DNA of 64,000 bases from assembly GCA_963723495.1 (NCBI GenBank), contig CAVRQR010000009.1, positions 434,001-498,000 on the forward strand, read 5' to 3'. The DNA comes from Gp6-AA40 sp963723495 (GTDB lineage: Bacteria > Acidobacteriota > Vicinamibacteria > Vicinamibacterales > UBA2999). The translations under genes were made by a program, and so were the position numbers. The notes under the pieces were generated by a model that saw nothing but the letters and a program-made list of their open reading frames with translations, made no database searches and had not been told where the DNA came from. Positions 42,465-51,334 of this stretch are shown piece after piece (the first letter of the stretch is position 1; every line of letters begins with the position of its first letter).

Positions 42465-43277
42465 TCATTCCCGCTCGGCAATCACCTGGAGCAACACCGG
42501 GGTGTAGATGAATGCGTGCGGCTGCTGCGAGAGCGCAGCCCAATCTCGCTGCAGCATTACCCATTCGGTGGACGAAAGAAGATCGGTCTCGACGAACTTC
42601 GGTCCGAAGTCACGAATCAGCCGTCCCCACCATTCCCACCAACGATGATTCGGGTTGGCCATTCCACCAACGCACTTGAGCGACCGTACCTTGAACCCCG
42701 CGTTTCTCAATCGCTGCGCCAGCGAGGCGCCGACCGACGTGTCACCGCCGTGTCGGGCGTAGAACTCGATCCACGCTCTCGTATGCGCATCGAATGGCGC
42801 GCTGGATGGAGAAGATGTCACGCTGCGCAACGTGAGGTACTCCATGGCCGCGAACCGGCCGCCGGGGCGCAGGCAGTCACGAACGTTCCGAAGAACCACG
42901 TCGAGGTCATCGATGAGAAACGCGAGAAACCACCGGCAGAATGCCCCATCGAAACGGCCGGGAATCGAACCAGGTTTCGTGGCGTCTGCGTTCAGCGCGC
43001 TGACGTTGACGATTGATTGTGCGCGTGCCTGATCGGCCAGATAGTCGAGATAGCCGCGCGCCTTGTCGATCGCGCAAATTTCTCCAGGGTCTTTGACCAT
43101 TCGCGCCAGATCGAGGCTGGTGAACCCGGGGCCGCATCCAAAGTCGGCGATCGACGTCATCGAGCCAAAGCCCGCCTCTTCCCACAGAAGCTCCGTCTCT
43201 GGACGCCACGCCTCATGTTGCGTACGAAGACGGTCAATCTCCGCCGCGTTCACCCCGATGAAGTAGCCGTCGCTCAT
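42465..43277 (-). CDS. Class I SAM-dependent methyltransferase coupled to a truncated globin
   Basis: 270 residues from MSDGYFIGVNAAEIDRLRTQ at 43277. SAM motif I is SIADFGCGPGFTSLDLARMV. GEICAIDKARGYLDYLADQA and RFDGAFCRWFLAFLIDDLDV follow, then LRPGGRFAAMEYLTLRSV. Variable C-terminal part with GFKVRSLKCVGGMANPNHRW. The closest family in memory is UbiE/menaquinone-like methyltransferases. The start overlaps the globin-like stop as ATGA, so both are co-translated. Confidence 0.85.
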   Translation of the reverse strand: MSDGYFIGVNAAEIDRLRTQHEAWRPETELLWEEAGFGSMTSIADFGCGPGFTSLDLARMVKDPGEICAIDKARGYLDYLADQARAQSIVNVSALNADATKPGSIPGRFDGAFCRWFLAFLIDDLDVVLRNVRDCLRPGGRFAAMEYLTLRSVTSSPSSAPFDAHTRAWIEFYARHGGDTSVGASLAQRLRNAGFKVRSLKCVGGMANPNHRWWEWWGRLIRDFGPKFVETDLLSSTEWVMLQRDWAALSQQPHAFIYTPVLLQVIAERE

Positions 43278-43579
43278 GGCCTCGTGCCGACGTCCACCGC
43301 GACGGCCATCAGGCACTCCCGGTCTCCCCTGAAAAAGCCGCTCCTCGTGATCTCGACCGCCCCGGGAACTCCGGCGAAATGCTGCCGGAAGTGTATGACG
43401 GCCGCCGTCAGCATGTGCATCAGCTTCCGGCGCTGGTCAGCCATGTCGTCCTTGCACATCTTCTGCAGGCTCGGATCGATCTCGAAGAGCCGGCGATAGA
43501 AGAGGGCGGCTGCATCATCGGCAATGGGCGCGATGATTGCAAAAGTGATCTGTACGAGCTCGACTTGCGTCAACGTCAA
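43274..43579 (-). CDS. Truncated globin-like protein
   Basis: 101 residues. The first 60 match the start of bacterial single-domain globins (TLTQVELVQITFAIIAPIAD, AAALFYRRLFEIDPSLQKMC, DDMADQRRKLMHMLTAAVIH). After helix E the similarity stops. The remaining 40 residues (FAGVPGAVEITRSGFFRGDR) show no HVGYG-like segment with the proximal heme His. Other reading frames of the same DNA do not restore it either. It is therefore a half globin, either a decayed remnant or a heme-free form. It is translationally coupled to the methyltransferase. Confidence 0.65.
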   Translation of the reverse strand: MTLTQVELVQITFAIIAPIADDAAALFYRRLFEIDPSLQKMCKDDMADQRRKLMHMLTAAVIHFRQHFAGVPGAVEITRSGFFRGDRECLMAVAVDVGTRP

Positions 43580-43711
43580 CTTGGGGTCTCCATCCCCGGG
43601 AGCGGGTGAATCCGCCCCGGTTACTACCCAATGCGACGTTTCGAGGGGAATCGGCTAACGAGCGTCGGGCGACGTGTAACGATGAGAAACGGACAAGGGT
43701 GACAGGACGCT

Positions 43712-44266
43712 ATGCGAATCTTCATCACCGAACGTGCCATGGACGACGCGACGTGCCGCCGGGTCCAGGCGGCGATGGATATTGGCGTCCGCGAGCCGAC
43801 TGAGATCATCGAAGGCGAGATGACCGTCGCCGAGGACGTCCGTCACGCGTCCCATATCGAGGTGCCGCCAGCGATCTTCGAGCTGGTTGATGCCCACCTG
43901 GATGCGCAGCGAGAAGCGCTCGGCGCGTTCTTCGAGTTGCCGCTCGAAGGACGTGAGGGTGTCAACCTGCTTCGCTACGATGCAGGCGGCTTTTACAAAC
44001 CTCACGTTGACCGGGGCCACTTGCCGGCGTGGCCACCGGCAGCCCGAAGGGCACTCACCGTCGTTCTGTTTCTCGAGAGCTCACGAGACGCGGATCCCGC
44101 AGGTGGTTTCACAGGTGGCGTCCTGCGGCTGTTTCCAGTCGGGGCTGAGCCCATCGAGATCATCCCGCGTCGCGGGACGCTGGTCGCGTTCCCAGCCGAC
44201 ACGATTCACGAGGTGTCACCCGTGGTTGGTGGTCATCGCGATACCGTTGTCGATTGGTTCGCATAA
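43712..44266 (+). CDS. 2-oxoglutarate/Fe(II)-dependent oxygenase (prolyl 4-hydroxylase-like)
   Basis: 184 residues. The double-stranded beta-helix motifs are NLLRYDAGGFYKPHVDRGHL (HxD, His and Asp near 98-100), LTVVLFLESSR, GGFTGGVLRLF, TLVAFPADTIHEVSPV (second His near 165) and GHRDTVVDWFA (Arg near 177, binding 2-oxoglutarate). The N-terminus is MRIFITERAMDDATCRRVQA. It hydroxylates a protein or small-molecule substrate that cannot be named. It is divergent from the globin/methyltransferase pair. Confidence 0.88.
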   Translation: MRIFITERAMDDATCRRVQAAMDIGVREPTEIIEGEMTVAEDVRHASHIEVPPAIFELVDAHLDAQREALGAFFELPLEGREGVNLLRYDAGGFYKPHVDRGHLPAWPPAARRALTVVLFLESSRDADPAGGFTGGVLRLFPVGAEPIEIIPRRGTLVAFPADTIHEVSPVVGGHRDTVVDWFA

Positions 44267-44281
44267 ACGCTTTCTTGGTGG

Positions 44282-45989
44282 TTAGGGTGTCGCAGGGATC
44301 GTCGATTGCCAGTCCACGATCACCGACACCGGGACCGTGACCGATGTGCCGATCGGTACGAGGGCGAGCAGCGCATCACGGCGATGGGCGACGTCGAAGT
44401 CGCGGATGCCAGGGATGTCGGCTACCTGCACTGCCGGGGCAGAAGTTCGGGGGCGAACTGCTCGTGATCGTCGCGCGCATGATCGCCGAGCCTCTCAGAA
44501 AGTAGAGTGAACGGCCGTCCCGGCTCCAGCGCGGGCGAGTGCCTCCACCGAACGACACCCGCGCGCGATTGCCTTGGCGGCGGTTGGCGTAAGTGTCCGT
44601 TTGCCCTGACTCATCGGACACATAGGCGAGCCACTGTCCATCAGGGGACCAGCGTGCATCGGTGTTGTTGAAACCATTCTTGACGATCGTTGCTCGCGTG
44701 CGTCTCGCCTCGTCAATGGCGACGATCTCGTAACTCGATGATGCGTCGGCGGTGTGGGCCATGACGTCTGCACCCCGCCAGTCTGTTGGCGTCGCATCTG
44801 CCTCGACGAAGCTCTCATCTTCGGCGTCGTCGTCGTGCACCCGCTTCCAGAACAGAGCCGGACGCCCCTTCTGCAGCGATCGGAACGTGATGCGGCGCCC
44901 ATCCGGTGCCCAGACCGGATCGCTGTCAGCGTCGAGCGCAAACGTCAGGGGCTGACTGATTCGCGTCGATGTGGCCGGGACCAGTGCGATGTCGAGCGTG
45001 CGAAGAAGTGGCGCTACCTGGGTGACCGCTGCGAACTGATCGTCTGGTGAGAGTCGCACCTGCCAGAGATCTCCCGGCTGTCCCATGGTGCCCGTGCGGG
45101 TGCCATTCAGGTCGAACCATGCGAGCTCGCGAGCCCGTGGCGATGACCCGGATGAAAGCACCAGCCGGGCCGAAGCGGTAAACAAGCTTCGTCCACTCGG
45201 CGTGGTGCCAACGCCGGTTGCGAGCGTGGCGGCTGGTCCTCGGAGCGGACCGGCCGAGTCGTTCACCCTGTACGCGAGCAGCGCTTCATCGCGCACGACG
45301 AGCAGATGCCCGGCCACGATCTGGCCGTGTCCCGAGGTTGCCGTCAGGTCGCGTTCTTCGCCATCGTGGACGAGGCGCACGGTGCGACGCCCGTTCTCGC
45401 CTACTGCCGTGTAGACGAAGTCCATCCCGTTCCCGGTGCTGACAGGGAACATGTGAGCGCGGTCGCCGGGGCGCAGGGTCGTCGCGTCGTTTGTCGTGCC
45501 GTCGCGGAGCCGCCGGATCGTGCCTGTCGTCTGCGGCGCAAAGAGAATCGAACCGTCAGGAAGCCATGTCGCGCCAGAAGGTAATGGTGAATCCGCGAGG
45601 TCGCTGACGTTTCCGTCTGCGAGCGTGAGACGTCGCAGTTGTGTGCCCGAGAAGAACAGCACTGCGTCGCCCGTCGGACTCCAGGCAGGAAGCCGCGCTC
45701 CGAGAGTTCCGGCCAGTGGCTCTGTGCGATCTGATTCGAGGGTCCGGCGCCACAACGTGGTCGTGCCGGCACGCGTGGCGACAAAGACGACTTGCCGTTG
45801 GTCGGGGGAGATGGCCGCATCGAGTGGCTCGTCACCTGAGCCGAGCTCGCTCCCTTGAGGAGCGCCGAAAGTCAGGGAGAGGGTTGGTGGAGGAGGAGGC
45901 GGCACCTCACGGAGGTGCCGCACGACCGGAATCGTGAGACCCGCTATGGCCAGAATGAGCGCGCTGATGATCCACGTCGACCGCTGCAC
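44282..45989 (-). CDS. Membrane-anchored WD40-like (PD40/TolB) beta-propeller protein (one frameshift)
   Basis: Signal anchor TWIISALILAIAGLTIPVV, a Pro linker (EVPPPPPPTLSL), then repeated PD40 units (DAAISPDQRQVVFVATRAG, RLPAWSPTGDAVLFFSG, VRLSPDDQFAAVTQV, DPVWAPDGRRITFRSL, ARWSPDGQWLAYVSDESG). The layout equals the periplasmic half of acidobacterial Ser/Thr kinases, but no kinase domain precedes it. Near 44435 an extra base breaks the frame. Corrected, it continues VADIPGIRDFDVAHRRDALL and ends QSTIPATP at 44282, 568 residues. Probably a sensor or scaffold in the periplasm. Confidence 0.82.
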
Positions 45990-46067
45990 GGTGGATTAGA
46001 CACTCACTCTCGGCGGTTCGGCTCTCGGCGCAGGACTCGGCAATGGGCGCTTGGCTCTTGCCGTGGT

Positions 46068-47549
46068 CTAGAATTTCCTCGACCACGAAGTGGGCCAGCG
46101 TTCGACGACCACTTTCTTCTCCGTGTAGAAGTCGATTGCGTCACGGCCCTGCGCGTGGAGGTCTCCGAAGAAGCTGTCCTTCCAGCCGGAGAACGGGAAA
46201 TACGCCATCGGTGCCGCGACACCGACGTTGATGCCCACGTTCCCGACGCGAGCTTCGTAGCGGAACTGACGTGCAGCGGCACCGCTCGTCGTAAAGAGGC
46301 ATGCCATGTTGCCGAACGGCGACCGGTTGATTATCTCGATCGCCGCTTCGACGTTGTCGGCACGCATCACGCTGAGCACCGGGCCGAACACTTCCGTGCG
46401 CGCCAACTCGCTGGTGGGGTCGACATTCGCCAGCACCGTTGGCCGCACGAAGTTTCCACTGGCATACCCATCGATTCGCGCGTTGCGTCCATCGACGAGC
46501 GGTTTGGCACCGGCGGCAACGCCCTGTGCGATGAGCCCCTCGATGCGGGTCTTGCTCTCGGCAGAGATGACGGGACCCATCTCGGTGCCCTTGTCCAGTC
46601 CGTAGCCGACCTTTCGTGACGAAGCGGCGTCGCTGATCTGCTGCGTGAACGTCTTCTCGGCGTCGGCCACCGTGATCACGACCGACGATGCCAGGCAGCG
46701 CTGCCCGGCACACCCGAACGCAGAGTCCGCAACGATCTTCGTCGTCATATCCATGTCCGCGTCCGGCAGCACCACGATCGGGTTCTTGGCGCCGCCCTGA
46801 CACTGCACGCGCTTGCCGTTTGCCGCGGCGCGGCTGTAGACGTAGCGCGCGACCGGTGTCGAGCCGACGAATGAGATGGCCCGCACGTCCGGGTGATCGA
46901 TCAATGCATCGACGGCGTCCTTGCCGCCGTGAACGAGGTTGATGACTCCGGGCGGGAATCCTGCCTGCTCGCAGAGTTGCAGCACGCGCGCCATCGTGAG
47001 CGGCGTCTTTTCGGAGGGTTTGAGCACGACGGTATTCCCGCACGCGACGGCATACGGCAGAAACCATAGCGGGATCATGCCGGGGAAGTTGAACGGCGTG
47101 ATGACGGCGACGACGCCGACCGGCTGACGGATCATCAGTTCGTCGATGCCGGAGGCGATGTCTTCGAGGTTGCTGCCCATCATGAGAGATGGAATGCCGG
47201 TCGCGACCTCGACGTTCTCGATGCCGCGTTTCAGTTCGCCTTCCGATTCGGCGAGTGTCTTGCCGCATTCCTGGGTGACGAGCGCTGCAATCTCGCTGAA
47301 CTTCGAGTCGAGGAGCGCCTTCAACCGGAAGAGTGGCTGGATGCGATCGCCTGCGGGGGTTCGTCGCCACGCGTGCAGCGCCTTCGACGCCGCCTCCACT
47401 GCCTTGGCCACGTCGGTGCCACCCGACAGCGGTGCTTCGGCAAGTACTTCGCCTGTCGCCGGGTTCCGCACGGGGATCGCCTGAGCCGACGAGGCAGTCT
47501 CCCAATGTCCGCCGACGAAATTTTTCAACAACGTTTCTTGCCCGATCAT
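46068..47549 (-). CDS. mmsA: Methylmalonate-semialdehyde dehydrogenase (CoA-acylating)
   Basis: 493 residues, intact. Motifs: VITPFNFPGMIPLWFLPYA, GNTVVLKPSEKTPLTMARV, AISFVGSTPVARYVYSRAAA and KNPIVVLPDADMDMT. The catalytic Cys is in FGCAGQRCLASS near 285. C-terminal SGWKDSFFGDLHAQGRDAI and DFYTEKKVV are typical of the CoA-acylating family. It converts methylmalonate or malonate semialdehyde to propionyl- or acetyl-CoA in valine, beta-alanine or myo-inositol breakdown. Its neighbours are an alcohol dehydrogenase and an importer on the same strand. Confidence 0.93.
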   Translation of the reverse strand: MIGQETLLKNFVGGHWETASSAQAIPVRNPATGEVLAEAPLSGGTDVAKAVEAASKALHAWRRTPAGDRIQPLFRLKALLDSKFSEIAALVTQECGKTLAESEGELKRGIENVEVATGIPSLMMGSNLEDIASGIDELMIRQPVGVVAVITPFNFPGMIPLWFLPYAVACGNTVVLKPSEKTPLTMARVLQLCEQAGFPPGVINLVHGGKDAVDALIDHPDVRAISFVGSTPVARYVYSRAAANGKRVQCQGGAKNPIVVLPDADMDMTTKIVADSAFGCAGQRCLASSVVITVADAEKTFTQQISDAASSRKVGYGLDKGTEMGPVISAESKTRIEGLIAQGVAAGAKPLVDGRNARIDGYASGNFVRPTVLANVDPTSELARTEVFGPVLSVMRADNVEAAIEIINRSPFGNMACLFTTSGAAARQFRYEARVGNVGINVGVAAPMAYFPFSGWKDSFFGDLHAQGRDAIDFYTEKKVVVERWPTSWSRKF

Positions 47550-47564
47550 TGCTGCTCCTTCAAG

Positions 47565-47581
47565 AAATGACTCCCGACCCC
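47565..47581. repeat. AAATGACTCCCGACCCC repeat (single copy)
   Basis: Identical over 17 bases to the right arm of the inverted repeat at 51294-51311. It sits between the alcohol dehydrogenase stop and the mmsA start. Confidence 0.6.
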
Positions 47582-47587
47582 TTACAA

Positions 47588-48694
47588 CTATGGCACTACG
47601 ATGGCGCGGCCCACGATTTCTCCTCGAGCCAGCGCCTTGTAGGCCGCATCCGCATCGGCCAGCGAAAATCGCTGCGTCACCATCGTCTCCGGCCGGAAGA
47701 TGCCCTTGGCCGCCAGTCGGATGATCTCCGGCATGTCGCTTCGGGTTCTGGCGCCGTACGACCCGACGATGCGCAGTTCGCGGCGCACGAGCCTGGTGAT
47801 CTCGACCGGCGCCGCGGTCCTTCCGGGTGCGATGCCAACGGCGACCATTCGGCCGCCGTCGCGAATCATCTCGAACGCCTGCGTGAAGGTCTGCGGAAGT
47901 CCGAGGACCTCGAAGGCGACGTCGACGCCACGGCCGTCGGTCAGCTCGCGCACGCGCGCGGTCGCGTCCGTCGTAGTAGCGTTGACGACATCGGTTGCGC
48001 CGAGGCGTCGCGCGGCCTCGAGCTTGTCGTCCTTGACGTCGACCGCAATGATTTGTGATGCGCCAAAGGCGTGCGCAATCTGAATCACGTTGATGCCGAC
48101 GCCGCCGACGGCCACCACGGCAATCCGCTCACCACCCAGCAGTCCTGCGCCGTGACGAACTGCGCCATAGGCGGTGAACACCGCGCATCCGAGCACCGCA
48201 GATTCCTCGAGCGGCAATCCATCGACGAGTGGAAAAACGTCGGTTGCCGGCACGACGGCGTACTCGGCCAGTCCGGCCATCGAGTACATCGCGATGGGTG
48301 AGCCGTCGCGCCGCTTCAACCGCGAGGTGCCGTCGTAGAGCGTCCCCTTCAGCCGGTTCATCGCGAAGAAGCTGTCGCACAGGTCGTCTCGACCAGCCCC
48401 GCACGGCGTGCAGAACCCGCACGGCATGATGAAGGCCGACACCACTTTCGACCCGATGGCGGGACCCTTCACGCCGGCGCCGAGCGCTGCCACCGTGCCC
48501 GAGATTTCGTGGCCCATCACCGCCGGCGTTGGGAAGGCGACCTCGGCCTTCATCACGTGCAGGTCGGTGTGACACACGCCGCAGGCGCTGACTTTGACCA
48601 GGACTTCGCCCGCGCCTGGCTCTGGAACCGGAATTTCTTCCACGTGCACGCCGCCAGGGGCGGACTCGAGGATGGCGGCTTTCATCATCTGCAT
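47588..48694 (-). CDS. Zinc-dependent alcohol dehydrogenase
   Basis: Medium-chain dehydrogenase, about 368 residues from the ATG at 48694; the ATG at 48688 is equally possible. Catalytic zinc ligands are in SACGVCHTDLH and MGHEISG; the structural zinc site is CGFCTPCGAGRDDLC. The nucleotide site is VVAVGGVGINVIQIAHAFGA, followed by AVDVKDDKLEAARRLGA, where Asp favours NAD. C-terminal VLGLPQTFTQAFEMIRDGGR. It would oxidise an alcohol to the aldehyde feeding mmsA. Gap to mmsA is 38 bases and contains the 47565 repeat. Confidence 0.92.
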   Translation of the reverse strand: MQMMKAAILESAPGGVHVEEIPVPEPGAGEVLVKVSACGVCHTDLHVMKAEVAFPTPAVMGHEISGTVAALGAGVKGPAIGSKVVSAFIMPCGFCTPCGAGRDDLCDSFFAMNRLKGTLYDGTSRLKRRDGSPIAMYSMAGLAEYAVVPATDVFPLVDGLPLEESAVLGCAVFTAYGAVRHGAGLLGGERIAVVAVGGVGINVIQIAHAFGASQIIAVDVKDDKLEAARRLGATDVVNATTTDATARVRELTDGRGVDVAFEVLGLPQTFTQAFEMIRDGGRMVAVGIAPGRTAAPVEITRLVRRELRIVGSYGARTRSDMPEIIRLAAKGIFRPETMVTQRFSLADADAAYKALARGEIVGRAIVVP

Positions 48695-48695
48695 G

Positions 48696-48777
48696 CGGCT
48701 CTCGGCTCTCGGCTTCTCCGCTTGGCTCGGGTTCTCGTTCTGGCCCAGAGGCGGAAGCCCAGAGCCCACAGCCTAGT
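48696..48777. repeat. Low-complexity GGCTCTCGG tract between importer and alcohol dehydrogenase
   Basis: Forward words GGCTCTCGGCTCTCGGCTTC and GGAAGCCCAGAGCCCAC face each other around a TTCTGG core. It is the same repeat family as 33036 and 35501. No gene is present. Confidence 0.5.
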
Positions 48778-50096
48778 TTATGAGATGTCCCGCTGGTGCG
48801 TTTCCGACGCAAGGATGACGGCGACGATCGTTACGAGCGCCATGGCGATGACGTACAGCGAGAGCGCGCTGGTGCCGTAGTTGGCGAGGAGAAGCGTGGC
48901 AATGAACGGTGAAGTGCCACCGGCCAGCACTGCGGCCAGTTGTGCGCCGAGCGATGCGCCGCTATAGCGCACGCGCGTGCCGAACAGCTCCGAGAGAAAC
49001 GCCGCCTGAGGGCCGTACATCGCCGCGTGGGAAAACACGAACGCGACGATCAACGCCAGCCACACGAGCGGCGGCGATGCCGTATCGAGCAGCCGGAAGA
49101 GTGGGTACGCCCACAGCGCGGTCATCACGGCGCCGAACAGGTACACCGGCCGTCGTCCGATCCGATCGGATAGCGCGCCGAAGAACGGTATCGCCAGCAA
49201 CTCGAGGCTCGCGCCGATCAGCATCCCGTTGAGGACGATCTGTTGCGACATCTTCACCTGCTGCGTGGCATAGGTGAGGACGAAGACGCTGTAGATGTAG
49301 AAAGCGCCGTTCTCCGCGAAGCGCGCGCCCATGGCGAGCAGCACCTGCTCGCGGATACGTCGCGAGCACCTCGAGGATCGGCTGACGCGCCTCGCGCGCC
49401 TCCTCTTTGACCTTGGTGAACGCTGGCGTCTCGAGAATCGCGCACGCGAATCATCAGCCCGACGATGACGAGCAGAGCGCTCAGGAGGAACGGCACTCGC
49501 CATCCCCAGCTGAGGAACTGTGCCTCGGGCAGCCACGAGAACACGGCGAAGACAGCTGTCGACAGCACCAGTCCGGCCGGCACGCCTACCTGTGGCCAGC
49601 TGCCGTAGAAGCCGCGCTTCCCTGGCGGTGCGTGCTCGACCGCCATCAGCACCGCGCCTCCCCATTCACCACCGACGCCGAAGCCCTGCGCGACACGCAG
49701 AAGCACGAGCCCGACCGCTGCCCACGGTCCGATCTGCTCGTATGTCGGCAGCAGTCCAATCAGGAACGTGGCGACGCCCATGATCACCAGCGTGAGCACG
49801 AGCATCGACTTGCGGCCGATCTTGTCGCCGTAGTGGCCGATCACGATGCCGCCGACCGGTCTGGCGAAGAATCCGACCGCGTAAGTGCCGAACGCGGCGA
49901 GCGTCCCCATGAGCGGGTCGAACGTCGGGAAGAAGAGGCGGTTGAAGACCAGCGCCGCTGCGGTGCCGTAGAGGAAGAAGTCGTACCACTCGATCGTGGT
50001 CCCGATGAAACTCGCCACCGCGACGAGACGAACGGAGTTTTCCGGAGAAGGGTGTTCAGTGCTCAGGCTTCGAGGTGCGCGCGCGGTCTGCGTCAT
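48778..50096 (-). CDS. MFS transporter, metabolite:H+ symporter (MHS) type (frameshifted)
   Basis: Start MTQTARAPRSLSTEHP at 50096. Transmembrane and loop motifs: VAVASFIGTTIEWYDFFLYG, YAVGFFARPVGGIVIGHYGD, KIGRKSMLVLTLVIMG, FGVGGEWGGAVLMAVEHAPP (MHS signature) and VPFLLSALLVIVGLMIRVR. The frame is lost near 49420 and regained before VLLAMGARFAENGAFYIYSV. The second half reads FGALSDRIGRRPVYLFGAV and AAFLSELFGTRVRYSG, ending EDTHQRDIS-like. Two extra bases explain the length (438 residues). Imports carboxylates or polyols; its position upstream of the dehydrogenases suggests their substrate. Confidence 0.88.
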
Positions 50097-50174
50097 CGGC
50101 CCTGCAAGGTACCACAAGGGCAAAGGGCGGAGGGCAAGGGTCAGAGTGGAAGGTTCAAGTATGATTCACAGTCC

Positions 50175-51215
50175 ATGCACACGGAGCTACAGGAAGCCAT
50201 CGACCTGCACGAATCCATCGTAGCCGAGGCAGGAAACGCGCTCGTCGGCTACGAGACGGAAAAGGCGCTCGCCAACGTCGTTCTGCTCTCGGAAATTCCG
50301 ACCACCTACGACAAGGACCAGAAACGGCAGGTCAACGCCGGCAACCTGCTCCTCAGGGGCGTTCCGGGCGTCGGCAAGACATTTTTCGGGGTGATCCTCG
50401 CGGCGATCAGCAACGCGAAGTTCGCCAGGCTCCAGGGACGGGCGGACCTGCAGCCGACCGAGATCGTCGGCTTTCAGATGATCAACCCCGCGACCGGGGA
50501 GTTCATCACCGAGTTCGGCCCGCTCGCCTCAGCAGAGGTCATCCTCCTCGACGAGATCAACCGTATTCCGCTCAAGTCGCAGAGCGCATTTCTCGAGGGT
50601 CTGCAGGACCGTACCGTGACTGTCGGCAAGACCACCTACGAGATGGCGCCCTTCAGCTTTGCGATCGCGACGATGAACCCGGTCGAACTGGGGCAGGGAA
50701 CGTTCCCGCTGTCCGAAGCGGCTACCGATCGGTTCGCGATCATGATCAACATCGCATATTTGCAACCGCAGGAGGAAGAGAAGCTCGTCAACTTCGACTT
50801 CAAACAGGTTCGACTGAAGCCGCTCGTGCCCAAGGAGCGCATCATCGAGCTGCGCTCGGTGATTACGCGCGAGGTCTTCCTGCATGACGCGCTGGCCAAG
50901 TACATCCGTCGTCTCGTAGGCGCGACTCGACCCTACAATGCGGAGACCGAGTGGCACCACCGCTCGCCCTCGTCGCTGGTCGAGAAGTGCGTGGACCTTG
51001 GCGCGTCGCCGCGCGCGACGATCTGCTGGGGTCGACTGGTGAAGGTGTGGGCGCTGCTCCTGCACCGTCGATCGGAGGTGTTCCCCGAAGACATCCAGGA
51101 TCTGGCAAGGTACATCCTGAGCCATCGCGTGTGGCTCGGACCGCACGCGGCCAGCCACGGCGTGAGCGTCGAAATGGTCATCGACGACATCATCGCCACG
51201 GTGCCCGTGCCATGA
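50175..51215 (+). CDS. MoxR-family AAA+ ATPase
   Basis: 346 residues from MHTELQEAIDLHESIVAEAG at 50175. VVGYETEK-type sequence precedes Walker A LLLRGVPGVGKTFFGVILAA. FARLQGRADLQPTEIVGFQM leads to Walker B SAEVILLDEINRIPLKSQSA. SFAIATMNPVELGQGTFPLS and ATDRFAIMINIAYL are sensor 1 and the arginine region. MoxR ATPases act as chaperones with DUF58 and VWA partners. Those follow downstream, so this is the first gene of a six-gene operon. A large inverted repeat lies after its stop. Confidence 0.93.
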   Translation: MHTELQEAIDLHESIVAEAGNALVGYETEKALANVVLLSEIPTTYDKDQKRQVNAGNLLLRGVPGVGKTFFGVILAAISNAKFARLQGRADLQPTEIVGFQMINPATGEFITEFGPLASAEVILLDEINRIPLKSQSAFLEGLQDRTVTVGKTTYEMAPFSFAIATMNPVELGQGTFPLSEAATDRFAIMINIAYLQPQEEEKLVNFDFKQVRLKPLVPKERIIELRSVITREVFLHDALAKYIRRLVGATRPYNAETEWHHRSPSSLVEKCVDLGASPRATICWGRLVKVWALLLHRRSEVFPEDIQDLARYILSHRVWLGPHAASHGVSVEMVIDDIIATVPVP

Positions 51216-51228
51216 CGAAAGCTGTAAG

Positions 51229-51311
51229 GGGGTCGGGAGTCATTTGTTGTGGACACTCCTATGACCAGAGCCCGTCACGTGGACTGTCCTGATCAAATGA
51301 CTCCCGACCCC
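51229..51311. repeat. 18-base inverted repeat between MoxR and DUF58 genes
   Basis: GGGGTCGGGAGTCATTTG (51229-51246) and CAAATGACTCCCGACCCC (51294-51311) are perfect inverted copies around a 47-base spacer. A further single arm occurs at 47565. It could form an attenuator hairpin or be an excised or nested REP-like pair. Confidence 0.75.
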
Positions 51312-51334
51312 ATCACAAACTTGCCCCATTGACG

